Positions 6,840 to 14,079 of a DNA stretch of 33,021 nucleotides are shown piece after piece (position 1 is the first letter of the stretch; every line of letters starts with the position of its first letter). Source of the DNA: Actinomycetes bacterium (lineage in GTDB: Bacteria; Actinomycetota; CALGFH01); the NCBI GenBank assembly GCA_030146615.1, contig JASLBL010000711.1, positions 1 through 33,021 on the forward strand, written 5' to 3'. A program made the translations under genes and the position numbers. The notes under the pieces were generated by a model. The model saw only the letters and a list, made by a program, of their open reading frames with translations, was not told the origin of the DNA and made no database searches.

Positions 6840-7277
6840 TTGAGCGAGGCGATCCGCATCACCCCCGAGGTCGCCATCCCCGTGGCCGAGCTCGAGTTCC
6901 GGGCCAGCCGGGCCTCGAGGCCGGGCGGCCAGGGGGTGAACACCACCGACTCGCGGGTCGAGCTCCGCTTCGACCTGGCCGCGTCGCCGTCGCTGCCCGA
7001 GGAGGCCAAGGAGCTGGCCCTGCGCCGGCTGGGACCGCGGGTCGACTCCAACGGCGTGCTCCGGGTGGTCGCCCAGGCCCGGCGGAGCCAGCTGGCCAAC
7101 CGCCGGGCCGCCATCGAGCGGTTCGCCGAGCTGCTGACGGCCGCCCTGGCCACCCCGAAGGCCCGCCGCCCGACCCGCCCCTCCCGGGCCGCGGCCGCCC
7201 GCCGGGTCGAGGACAAGCGCCGCCGGTCGGCCACCAAGCGCCTGCGAGGTCGCCCCCGCCGGCCCGACGAAGACTGA
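6840..7277 (+). CDS. arfB: ArfB-type alternative ribosome-rescue peptidyl-tRNA hydrolase
   Basis: A 145-residue class I release-factor-like protein that frees peptides from ribosomes stalled without a stop codon. The GGQ loop is intact in RASRPGGQGVNTTDSRVELR (about residues 21-40), and the basic C-terminal tail (RRVEDKRRRSATKRLRGRP) is the part known to enter the empty mRNA channel. I chose TTG at 6840 because GAGGG lies 5-6 bases upstream and the family starts just before IRITPEVAIP; an earlier in-frame TTG at 6738 would add an unusual Cys/Gly-rich stretch. It converges on valS, with 9 bp between the stops. Confidence 0.9.
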   Translation: MSEAIRITPEVAIPVAELEFRASRASRPGGQGVNTTDSRVELRFDLAASPSLPEEAKELALRRLGPRVDSNGVLRVVAQARRSQLANRRAAIERFAELLTAALATPKARRPTRPSRAAAARRVEDKRRRSATKRLRGRPRRPDED

Positions 7278-7286
7278 GCGGCCCGG

Positions 7287-9824
7287 TCAGCCGCCGAGCT
7301 CGACCCGCACCGACGGACCGTCGGCGGGGCCGGCGATCACGAGGTCGGCGATCGCGCCGGCGCGGCGGAGGTCGCCGGCGACCTCGGCCAGGACCTCGAG
7401 GCGCTCGGGGCGGTCGGCGACCTCGACCCGGCGGACCGGGGTGCGCAGCGACCGGCCGGCGGCGGTCTTGGCCCGCCGGACCTCGGCCAGGACGGCGGTG
7501 GCGGCCTCCAGGGCGAGGGGGCTCGGCCGTTCCACCCCGGTGGCGGCCCGCAGCGGGCCGCCCTCGGGCCAGGGGCTGCGGTGGACCGAGCCGTCGCGCC
7601 ACCACGACCAGACCTCCTCGGTGACGAACGGCAGCACGGGCGCGAACAGGCGGACCAGGGTGTCGAGGGCCAGCCGCAGGGCGCCGACCGCCGAGGCCTG
7701 GCCGGCCGGGCCGTCCTCGCCGTAGGCCCGGCCCTTGACCAGCTCCAGGTACTGGTCGCAGAAGGTCCAGAAGAAGGCCTCGCTCGCCTCCAGGGCCTGG
7801 GCCGGCTCGTAGGCCTCGAAGGCGGGGGTGGCCTCGTCGACCACCTCGGCCAGGCCGGCCAGCATGGCCCGGTCCAGGGCCTCGGTGGCCTCGCCGGCCG
7901 CCCGCCCGTCGAGGGCGAGCACGAACCGGGAGGCGTGCAGCAGCTTGGTGGCCAGGCGGCGGCCGACCCGCAGCTGTCCCTCGTCCAGGGTGGTGTCGAC
8001 CCCGGCCCGCTTGCCGGCCGCCCAGTGGCGCAGCGCGTCGGCCCCGAAGCGCTCCAGGGCGTCGCCGGGGGTGAGCGCGTCCCCCCGGGACTTGGCCAGC
8101 TTGCGCCGGTTGGGGTCGACCACCCAGCCGGCGATGACCGCGTGCGCCCACGGGACGGTGCCGTGCTCCACGTGCGCCCGGGCCAGCGAGTAGAACAGCC
8201 AGGTGCGGATGATGTCGTGGCCCTGGGGCCGCAGGTCCATGGGGAACACCCGGGCGAACAGGTCGGGGTCGTCCTCCCAGCCGCCGGCGATCTCGGGGGT
8301 GATGGCCGAGGTCGCCCACGTGTCCATCACCCCGGGGGCGCCGACGAACCCGCCGGGCCGGCCCCGGTCGCCCTGGAGGTAGCCGGTGGGCACGTCGGTC
8401 GACGGGTCGACCGGCAGCCGGGCCTCCTCGGGCACCAGTGGGTGGTCGTGGTCAACCTCGCCGTCCTCGGTGACCGGGTACCAGAGCGGGAACGGCACCC
8501 CGAAGAAGCGCTGGCGGCTGATGCACCAGTCGGCCGAGAGCCCGTCGACCCAGTTCTGGAACCGGCTGCGCATCCACTCCGGATGCCAGGACAGCTCGCT
8601 CCCCCTGGCCAGCAGGGCGTCCTTGAGGCTGACGGTGCGGACGAACCACTGGCGGCTGGTCAGGATCTCCACCGGCTGGCTGCCGTGCTCGTAGAACTTG
8701 ACCGTCTGGGTGATGCGGGCCGGGGGCGCGGCCAGGGCGCCGGCCTGGCGGAGCATGGCCGCGGCCCGCTCCCGGGCGCGGCCGACGGGCAGGCCGGCCA
8801 GCTGGTCGTGGGCCCGCTGGGCGGTCGCCGGGTCGGCGCAGGCGAACCCGGGCGAGCCCCAGGCGACCGGCCGGATGGTGCCGTCCGGGTCGAGCACCGG
8901 CCGCATGGGCAGGCCCAGCTCGCGCCACCACACCAGGTCGGTCGGGTCGCCGAAGGTGCAGAGCATGGCGATGCCGGTCCCCTTGCTGGGGTCGGCCAGC
9001 TTGTGGGCAAGCACCGGCACCTCGGCCCCGAACAGCGGGGTCCGCACGGTCGTGCCCTGGAGGCCGGCGAAGCGCCCGTCGTCGGGGTGGACGACCAAGG
9101 CCACGCAGGCTGCCAGGAGCTCGGGCCGGGTGGTGTCGACCTCCACGCTGTCGCTGAACCGCAGCCGGTAGGACATGCCCTGGACCTCGCGGTCCTCGAG
9201 CTCGGCCTGGGCGACGGCGGTGTGGAAGTCGACCTCCCACAGGGTCGGGGCGTCGGCCTGGTAGGCCAGGCCCTTGGCCAGCAGGCGCAGGAACGCCCGC
9301 TGGGAGGCCCGCCGGGCCTGCTCGCCGACCGTGGCATAGGTCAGCGACCAGTCGACCGACAGCCCGAGGCGCCGGAACACCGCCTCGAAGGCCTGCTCGT
9401 CCTCCATGGTGAGCTGGCTGCAGAGCTCGACGAAGTTGGGCCGGGAGACGGCGATCGGCTGCCGGGACGGCCACTCGGGGGGCTCGAAGGCCGGCTTGTA
9501 GGGCAGCGACGGGTCACAGCGGACCCCGAAATGCTGCTGGACCCGGCGCTCGGTCGGCAGGCCGTTGTCGTCCCAGCCCATCGGGTAGAAGACCGCCCGG
9601 CCGCGCATACGCTGGAACCGGGCGATCACGTCGGTCTGGGTGTAGGAGAAGGCGTGGCCCAGGTGCAGCGAGCCGCTGACGGTGGGGGGCGGGGTGTCGA
9701 TCGAGAACACCTCGACCCGGGGGCGGGTGCGGTCGAAGCGGTAGACGCCGCTGCGCGCCCACCGGTCGGCCCACTTGCGCTCGAGCCCGTCGAGGGTCGG
9801 CTTGGTCGGCGGCTTGGGCTCCAT
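7287..9824 (-). CDS. valS: valyl-tRNA synthetase
   Basis: An 845-residue class I synthetase that charges tRNA-Val. The HIGH motif appears as GSLHLGHA (residues 51-58) after SIDTPPPTVS. The KMSKS motif appears as KLAKS (about residue 574, NRRKLAKSRGDALTP), with M and the first S replaced. An editing (CP1) domain lies between, with TTRPELLAACVALVVHPDD. The anticodon-binding domain follows (EEVWSWWRDGSVHRSPWPEG). Length and the early sequence resemble the shorter archaeal-like ValS used by many actinobacteria. The ATG has no Shine-Dalgarno site, but TAGGCT lies 9 bases upstream, so it may be read from a nearly leaderless RNA. It lies 24 bp after the GNAT gene. Confidence 0.94.
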   Translation of the reverse strand: MEPKPPTKPTLDGLERKWADRWARSGVYRFDRTRPRVEVFSIDTPPPTVSGSLHLGHAFSYTQTDVIARFQRMRGRAVFYPMGWDDNGLPTERRVQQHFGVRCDPSLPYKPAFEPPEWPSRQPIAVSRPNFVELCSQLTMEDEQAFEAVFRRLGLSVDWSLTYATVGEQARRASQRAFLRLLAKGLAYQADAPTLWEVDFHTAVAQAELEDREVQGMSYRLRFSDSVEVDTTRPELLAACVALVVHPDDGRFAGLQGTTVRTPLFGAEVPVLAHKLADPSKGTGIAMLCTFGDPTDLVWWRELGLPMRPVLDPDGTIRPVAWGSPGFACADPATAQRAHDQLAGLPVGRARERAAAMLRQAGALAAPPARITQTVKFYEHGSQPVEILTSRQWFVRTVSLKDALLARGSELSWHPEWMRSRFQNWVDGLSADWCISRQRFFGVPFPLWYPVTEDGEVDHDHPLVPEEARLPVDPSTDVPTGYLQGDRGRPGGFVGAPGVMDTWATSAITPEIAGGWEDDPDLFARVFPMDLRPQGHDIIRTWLFYSLARAHVEHGTVPWAHAVIAGWVVDPNRRKLAKSRGDALTPGDALERFGADALRHWAAGKRAGVDTTLDEGQLRVGRRLATKLLHASRFVLALDGRAAGEATEALDRAMLAGLAEVVDEATPAFEAYEPAQALEASEAFFWTFCDQYLELVKGRAYGEDGPAGQASAVGALRLALDTLVRLFAPVLPFVTEEVWSWWRDGSVHRSPWPEGGPLRAATGVERPSPLALEAATAVLAEVRRAKTAAGRSLRTPVRRVEVADRPERLEVLAEVAGDLRRAGAIADLVIAGPADGPSVRVELGG

Positions 9825-9833
9825 GAGGCGGTC

Positions 9834-9839
9834 AGCCTA
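9834..9839 (-). promoter_or_regulatory. possible -10 box for a leaderless valS transcript
   Basis: Read on the minus strand, TAGGCT sits 9 bases before the valS ATG at 9824. No ribosome-binding site is present in between. It may be an internal promoter just after the GNAT gene. Confidence 0.35.
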
Positions 9840-9848
9840 CCCGCGGTG

Positions 9849-10376
9849 TCAGTCCAGTCGCAGGCCCATGACGACCGCGTCCCACAGCTCGCCCGAGCGG
9901 CGCCGGTAGTGCCTGGTCAGGTAGCCCTCGCACTGGAAGCCGAACCGCTCGTAGAGGGCGATGGCGGCGGTGTTGTGGGGCCAGACCTGGAGGGCGATCT
10001 TGTGGGCGCCGGCCTTGCCGGCCCGGTCGATGGCCTCGGCCAGGAGGGCCGAGCCGATCCCGCGGCCCCGCCAGCCGGGGGCGACGGCCATGCCCAGGTC
10101 GGCCACGCCGTAGCGGGCCAGGTGGAGGCCGAGCTCACCCACCACCTGGCCGCCGGTCTCGGCGACGAGCACGATCGCGTCCTCGCGCTCGACGTCCTCG
10201 ACCATGCGGCGGCGGCGCTGCTCGACGTCGACCGGGGCCTCGGTGGCAATCCAGCGGCCCTCGCCGGCCACCTCGACCAGCAGGGCGACCACGGCGTCGA
10301 CGTCGGCAAGGGTGGCCGGCCGGACCGTGACCGGAGGCCGGCGGCCATCCCCAGGGCGGCTACCGCTTCGCTCCAT
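9849..10376 (-). CDS. GNAT family N-acetyltransferase
   Basis: A 175-residue acetyltransferase beginning MERSGSRPGDGRR, then VTVRPATLADVDAVVALLVE. The acetyl-CoA site is seen in LGMAVAPGWRGRGIGSALL, with the R-G-x-G-x-G/A type P-loop. Later IALQVWPHNTAAIALYERFG and FQCEGYLTRHYRR are typical GNAT C-terminal sequence and resemble RimI/RimJ-like or small-molecule acetyltransferases. The substrate is unknown. It starts 26 bp after the cystathionine gamma-synthase/lyase gene, with only a weak G-rich ribosome site, and is probably the last gene of the cbs operon before valS. Confidence 0.85.
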   Translation of the reverse strand: MERSGSRPGDGRRPPVTVRPATLADVDAVVALLVEVAGEGRWIATEAPVDVEQRRRRMVEDVEREDAIVLVAETGGQVVGELGLHLARYGVADLGMAVAPGWRGRGIGSALLAEAIDRAGKAGAHKIALQVWPHNTAAIALYERFGFQCEGYLTRHYRRRSGELWDAVVMGLRLD

Positions 10377-10402
10377 GAGCCCCCCGGACCCCCCAGTCCC
10401 AG

Positions 10403-11566
10403 TCACGCCCGGTCGAGCGCCCGGGCCAGGTCGGCGACCAGGTCGTCGGGGTGCTCGACCCCGACCGACAGCCGGACCAGGTCGGCCGGGACCTCGGCGT
10501 CGGTGCCGGCCACGCTGGCATGGGTCATCTCGCCGGGCAGCTCGATCAGGCTCTCCACCCCGCCCAGGCTCTCGGCCAGGGTGAAGACCTCGGTGGCGGC
10601 GACCAGCCGCCGGGCCGCCTCCAGGCCGCCGGCCGGCCGGAACGCGACCATGCCCCCGAAGGCGGCCATCTGCCGGGCCGCCAGCTCGTGCCCGGGGTCG
10701 CCGGACAGCCCCGGGTAGCGGACCTCGGCCACCTCGGGCCGGCCGGCCAGGAAGGCGGCCACCCGCATCGCGTTGTGGCAGTGGGCCCGCATCCGCAAGG
10801 CCAGGGTCTTGACCCCGCGCAGGGTCAGCCAGCAGTCCATCGGCCCCGGCACGGCCCCGACCGCGTTCTGGAGGAACCGGGCCCGCTCGTACAGCTCGGG
10901 CACGGTCGTGACCAGGGCCCCGCCGACCACGTCGGAATGGCCGCCCAGGTACTTGGTCAAGGAGTGCACGACCAGGTCGGCCCCCAGCTCCAGGGGCCGC
11001 TGGAGGAACGGGGTGGCGAAGGTGTTGTCGACCGCGCACAGGGCCCCGGCGGCATGGGCCAGCTCGGCCGCCCCGGCAATGTCGACGACCCCGAGCAGCG
11101 GGTTGGTCGGCGTCTCCACCCACACCAGCCGGGTCTCGGCCTTGATGGCCTGCTTGAGCTGGTCGAGGCTGGTCATGTCGACCACGCTGAGCCGCAGCCC
11201 CCAGCCCTCGAACAGCCTCGCCGCCACCCGGTAGGTCCCCCCGTACACGTCCGCCGACAGCACCAGGTGGTCCCCGGGGGCCAGCGTCTGGAGCACCGTG
11301 GTGGTGGCCGCCATCCCCGACGCGAAGCAGATCCCGCCCCCCGGGCCGTCGGGGTCGGCCCCCTCCAGCGAGGCCAGGCACGCCTCGAGATTTGCCCGGG
11401 TCGGGTTCTGGGTCCGCGCGTACTCGTACCCCTTGTGCCGCCCCACCTCCTCCTGGGCGAAGGTCGAGGTCTGGTAGATCGGCGGGATCACCGCCCCGGT
11501 CGCCGGGTCGGGCTCGGACCCGACGTGCACCGCCCTGGTCTCGAAGTCCATCCCCTCGAAGCTCAC
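10403..11566 (-). CDS. metB: cystathionine gamma-synthase / gamma-lyase (PLP)
   Basis: A 387-residue Cys/Met-metabolism PLP enzyme. GTG at 11566 is the start because AGGAGGG is four bases upstream and the GTG overlaps the cbs stop as GTGA. The family pattern is complete: FETRAVHVGSEPDPATGAVI, YEYARTQNPTRANLEACLAS, CFASGMAATTTVLQTL, the cofactor Lys205 in VVHSLTKYLGGHSDVVGG, and C-terminal FTLAESLGGVESLIELPGEM. It either makes cystathionine from an activated homoserine and cysteine, or splits cystathionine to cysteine. Sequence alone does not separate these. Coupling to cystathionine beta-synthase favours the reverse direction (homocysteine to cysteine). Confidence 0.92.
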   Translation of the reverse strand: MSFEGMDFETRAVHVGSEPDPATGAVIPPIYQTSTFAQEEVGRHKGYEYARTQNPTRANLEACLASLEGADPDGPGGGICFASGMAATTTVLQTLAPGDHLVLSADVYGGTYRVAARLFEGWGLRLSVVDMTSLDQLKQAIKAETRLVWVETPTNPLLGVVDIAGAAELAHAAGALCAVDNTFATPFLQRPLELGADLVVHSLTKYLGGHSDVVGGALVTTVPELYERARFLQNAVGAVPGPMDCWLTLRGVKTLALRMRAHCHNAMRVAAFLAGRPEVAEVRYPGLSGDPGHELAARQMAAFGGMVAFRPAGGLEAARRLVAATEVFTLAESLGGVESLIELPGEMTHASVAGTDAEVPADLVRLSVGVEHPDDLVADLARALDRA

Positions 11567-12945
11567 GGCACCCTCCTGGTCGCCAGGTGGTCGAGGAGGT
11601 CGGAGCGGGTCATGACGCCGACGGCGCGGCCGTGGTCGGTGACCAGGACGGCGATGGAGCGGCCCTTGGAGAGGAGCTCGAAGGCGGCCTCGGCCTGCTC
11701 GTGCTGCTCGATGGTGGGGAACGGGGGGTCCATGACGTCGACGACCTGGGCGTCGAGGACCTCGGGCTTGCGGAACAGCCGCTCCAGGAGGGTGCCCTCC
11801 TGGACGGAGCCGACCACGCTGGAGAGGTCGGCCGGGTCGTCGCCGTGGACGACCGGGAGCTGGCTGACCGAGTAGGCGTGGAGGCGGTCGATGGCCTCCT
11901 TGACCCGCTCGTGGGAGGCGACGGTGACCAGGGGCGGGGTGTCGTGGTGGGCCTTGCCGCCGAGGACGTCGACCACGGTGGCGGCGCCGCGGCGGGGCAG
12001 GAAGCCGTGGTCGCGCATCCAGTCGTCGTTGTAGATCTTGGACAGGTAGCCGCGGCCCGAGTCGGGCAGCAGGACCACGATGGTGGTGTCGCGGCCGTAC
12101 TCCTTGGCCACCTCGACGGCGGCGACCATGGCCAGGCCGCACGAACCGCCGACCAGCAGCCCCTCCTCGCGGGCCAGGCGGCGGGTCATCAGGAACGAGT
12201 CCCGGTCGGGCACGGTCACGTACCGGTCGACCACCGAGGGGTCGAAGGTCTCGGGCCAGAAGTCCTCCCCTACCCCCTCGAGCAGGTAGGGGTGGACGTC
12301 GTCGGAGGTGTAGATCGAGCCCTCGGGGTCGGCCCCCACCACCACCAGGCCGGGCTTGCGCTCCTTGAGGTAGCGGCCGGCCCCGGTGATGGTGCCGCCG
12401 GTGCCGACCCCGGCCACGAACACGTCGACCTCCCCGTCCGTCTGGTCCCAGACCTCCGGGCCGGTGGTCCGGTAGTGGGAATCGGGGTTGGCCGGGTTGG
12501 CGTACTGGTTGGGCTGGAACGCCCCGGGGATCTCGGCGGTGAGCCGGTTGGCCACCGAGTAGTAGGACTCCGGCGAGTCCGGCGGCACCGCCGTCGGGGC
12601 GATCACGACCTCGGCCCCGTAGCCTCTGAGCAGCGCGATCTTCTCCTGGCTCATCTTGTCGGGCATCACGAACACGCACCGGTAGCCCTTGAGGGCCGCC
12701 ACGATGGCCAGTCCGGCCCCGGTGTTGCCGCTGGTCGGCTCCACGATGGTGCCGCCCGGCTTGAGCCGGCCGGCCTGCTCGGCCCGCTCGATCATGGCCA
12801 GCCCGATCCGGTCCTTGACCGAGCCGCCCGGGTTCAGGTACTCGACCTTGGCCAGCAGGGTCGGGGCCAGGCCCCGGCCGAGCCGCGACAGCCGGACCAG
12901 CGGGGTGCCGCCGACCACCTCGAGGATCGAGTCGTACACCTCCAT
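11563..12945 (-). CDS. cbs: cystathionine beta-synthase
   Basis: A 460-residue PLP enzyme that joins serine and homocysteine to cystathionine. The catalytic domain has VVGGTPLVRLSRL, the cofactor Lys44 in NPGGSVKDRIGLAM, the phosphate-holding TSGNTG (71-76) and VFVAGVGTGGTITGAGRYLK. A pair of CBS domains follows (about 330-460: PPLVTVASHERVKEAIDRLH and SIAVLVTDHGRAVGVMTRSD), which separates it from plain cysteine synthase. ATG 12945 fits the family start; an ATG four codons earlier is possible. No Shine-Dalgarno site exists, but TATGCT lies 7 bases upstream. It is the first gene of cbs-metB-GNAT, supplying cysteine next to the mycothiol gene mca. Confidence 0.93.
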   Translation of the reverse strand: MEVYDSILEVVGGTPLVRLSRLGRGLAPTLLAKVEYLNPGGSVKDRIGLAMIERAEQAGRLKPGGTIVEPTSGNTGAGLAIVAALKGYRCVFVMPDKMSQEKIALLRGYGAEVVIAPTAVPPDSPESYYSVANRLTAEIPGAFQPNQYANPANPDSHYRTTGPEVWDQTDGEVDVFVAGVGTGGTITGAGRYLKERKPGLVVVGADPEGSIYTSDDVHPYLLEGVGEDFWPETFDPSVVDRYVTVPDRDSFLMTRRLAREEGLLVGGSCGLAMVAAVEVAKEYGRDTTIVVLLPDSGRGYLSKIYNDDWMRDHGFLPRRGAATVVDVLGGKAHHDTPPLVTVASHERVKEAIDRLHAYSVSQLPVVHGDDPADLSSVVGSVQEGTLLERLFRKPEVLDAQVVDVMDPPFPTIEQHEQAEAAFELLSKGRSIAVLVTDHGRAVGVMTRSDLLDHLATRRVP

Positions 12946-12952
12946 GCCCGGA

Positions 12953-12958
12953 AGCATA
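12953..12958 (-). promoter_or_regulatory. possible -10 box for a leaderless cbs transcript
   Basis: On the minus strand TATGCT precedes the cbs ATG (12945) by 7 bases, next to a CCCCTAGGGG palindrome in the 17-bp gap after mca. This would start transcription at the ATG. Confidence 0.4.
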
Positions 12959-12962
12959 GCCC

Positions 12963-13841
12963 CTAGGGGACGGGGTTGCCCTCCGCGTCGATTCCCTCGA
13001 ACAGGTCGGTCTCGCGCCCGGGGACGGTCACCAGCGACCGGGCCAGGGTGTAGTCCTCCCAGGGATAGATCTCGGCCACGACCTCGTCCGGGATGGCGAA
13101 CCAGAAGCTGTTGGGGTCGATCTGGGTGGCGTGGGCGATCAGGGCGTCGCGCCGCCGGCCCAGCCAGGCGGCCACGTCGACCTGGGCGGTGACGACCGGG
13201 TCGGGGAAGCCGTCCTCCTCCTCCCAGCGCTCCAGCCACTCGGCGAACGGGCTCTCGATCCCGCGCTCGACCGCCCCCTGGTGGATCAGCTCCATCCGCT
13301 CCCGGCTGAAGGTGGCGTGGTAGTAGAGCTTGAGCGGCTGGTAGGGCGGCCCGGCCTCGGGGAACCGATCGGGGTCGCCGGCGGCCTCGAAGGCGGCCAC
13401 CGAGACCTCGTGGGTGCGGATGTGGTCAGGGTGCGGGTAGCCGCCCCGCTCGTCGTAGGTCAGCACCACCTGGGGCCGCTCGGCCCGGATGACGGCCACC
13501 AGCCGGCCGGTGGCCACCTCGAGGTCGGCGTTGGCGAAGGCGTCCGGGTGGCCGTTGGTCTCGGTGTCGGCCATGCCCGAGTCGCGGTACCCGAGCCAGT
13601 GGTGGGCGGTGACGTCGATGATCTCCAGTGCCTTGGCCAGCTCCTGGCGGCGCAGCTCCGGCATCCGCTCCAGCACCCCCGGCTTGTCCATGGCCGGGTT
13701 GAGGATCTCCCCGGCCTCGCCGCCGGTGCAGGTCACGACCACCACCCGCACGCCCTCGTCGGCGTAGCGGGCCATGGTGGCCGCCCCCTTGGAGGACTCG
13801 TCGTCGGGGTGGGCGTGCACGGCCAGCAGGGTTCGGGGCAC
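12963..13841 (-). CDS. mca: mycothiol S-conjugate amidase
   Basis: A 292-residue zinc amidase of the LmbE/PIG-L family. It cuts mycothiol-toxin conjugates to GlcN-Ins and a mercapturic acid that is exported. Zinc ligands are seen in AVHAHPDDESSKGAATMARY (His11, Asp14 region) and GGYPHPDHIRTHEVSVAAFE (HPDH, 137-140). The stretch CTGGEAGEILNPAMDKPGVL and the length (Mca is about 290 residues; MshB differs in its C-terminus) favour Mca over the deacetylase. GTG 13841 is chosen because it places the family start correctly, with AAGGAG about 11 bases upstream, a long spacing. Its presence shows the host makes mycothiol. In Mycobacterium mca is also close to metB, cbs and greA. Confidence 0.9.
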   Translation of the reverse strand: MPRTLLAVHAHPDDESSKGAATMARYADEGVRVVVVTCTGGEAGEILNPAMDKPGVLERMPELRRQELAKALEIIDVTAHHWLGYRDSGMADTETNGHPDAFANADLEVATGRLVAVIRAERPQVVLTYDERGGYPHPDHIRTHEVSVAAFEAAGDPDRFPEAGPPYQPLKLYYHATFSRERMELIHQGAVERGIESPFAEWLERWEEEDGFPDPVVTAQVDVAAWLGRRRDALIAHATQIDPNSFWFAIPDEVVAEIYPWEDYTLARSLVTVPGRETDLFEGIDAEGNPVP

Positions 13842-13955
13842 GGACTGGCTGCTCCTTGCTCGTCGGTGGACGGGTGCAAGGGTAGCGAACCTGGTTGGGT
13901 TGCCGTCGATCGACATAGGGTGTTCGTTAGGAATGGAAGGTTCGTAGGGTTTGGG

Positions 13956-13961
13956 TATACT
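13956..13961 (+). promoter_or_regulatory. -10 box (TATACT) for the small ORF / histidine kinase transcript
   Basis: TATACT on the plus strand lies 31 bases before the GTG of the small ORF and 8 bases before an ATG that opens a 6-residue frame. GGGTAT overlaps it by three bases (13953-13958), so a SigB-type -10 is an alternative. No good -35 was found. Confidence 0.5.
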
Positions 13962-13986
13962 GACGGCCGATGGGAGGGGGTCGTAC

Positions 13987-14079
13987 GTGAAGCTGGTGCA
14001 GCGCCTGGCCAAGGTGGGCGAGCTGCTCCTGGCGCTCGCCACACCGGCCGCGCTGGGTGCTCCGCGGAAATGGAGCTGA
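13987..14079 (+). CDS. 30-residue small protein upstream of the histidine kinase
   Basis: A short gene that standard length cut-offs would miss. It starts GTG with a very strong ribosome site (GGGAGGGGG, six bases upstream). It reads MKLVQRLAKVGELL, then a small hydrophobic LALATPAALGA and ends PRKWS. About 26 of 30 third codon positions are G/C, as in true genes here. A positive start, an amphipathic/hydrophobic middle and a basic end suggest a membrane-associated peptide. Its last 10 bases overlap the start of the kinase gene (ATG 14070, stop TGA 14077-14079), and the kinase itself has little ribosome site, so translation of the kinase probably depends on it. No family is recognised. Confidence 0.65.
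   Translation: MKLVQRLAKVGELLLALATPAALGAPRKWS

Noticed and set aside
7581..10718. Plus-strand open frame of over 1000 codons opposite valS, GNAT and metB
   Set aside because: Its translation is low-complexity Gly/Arg/Pro/Val without any family; it is the mirror of high-GC third positions in well-supported minus-strand genes.
13970..13990. Six-residue frame MGGGRT as a real gene
   Set aside because: Too short to judge; it contains the ribosome site of the next small gene and may be chance. Mentioned only as a possible coupling element.
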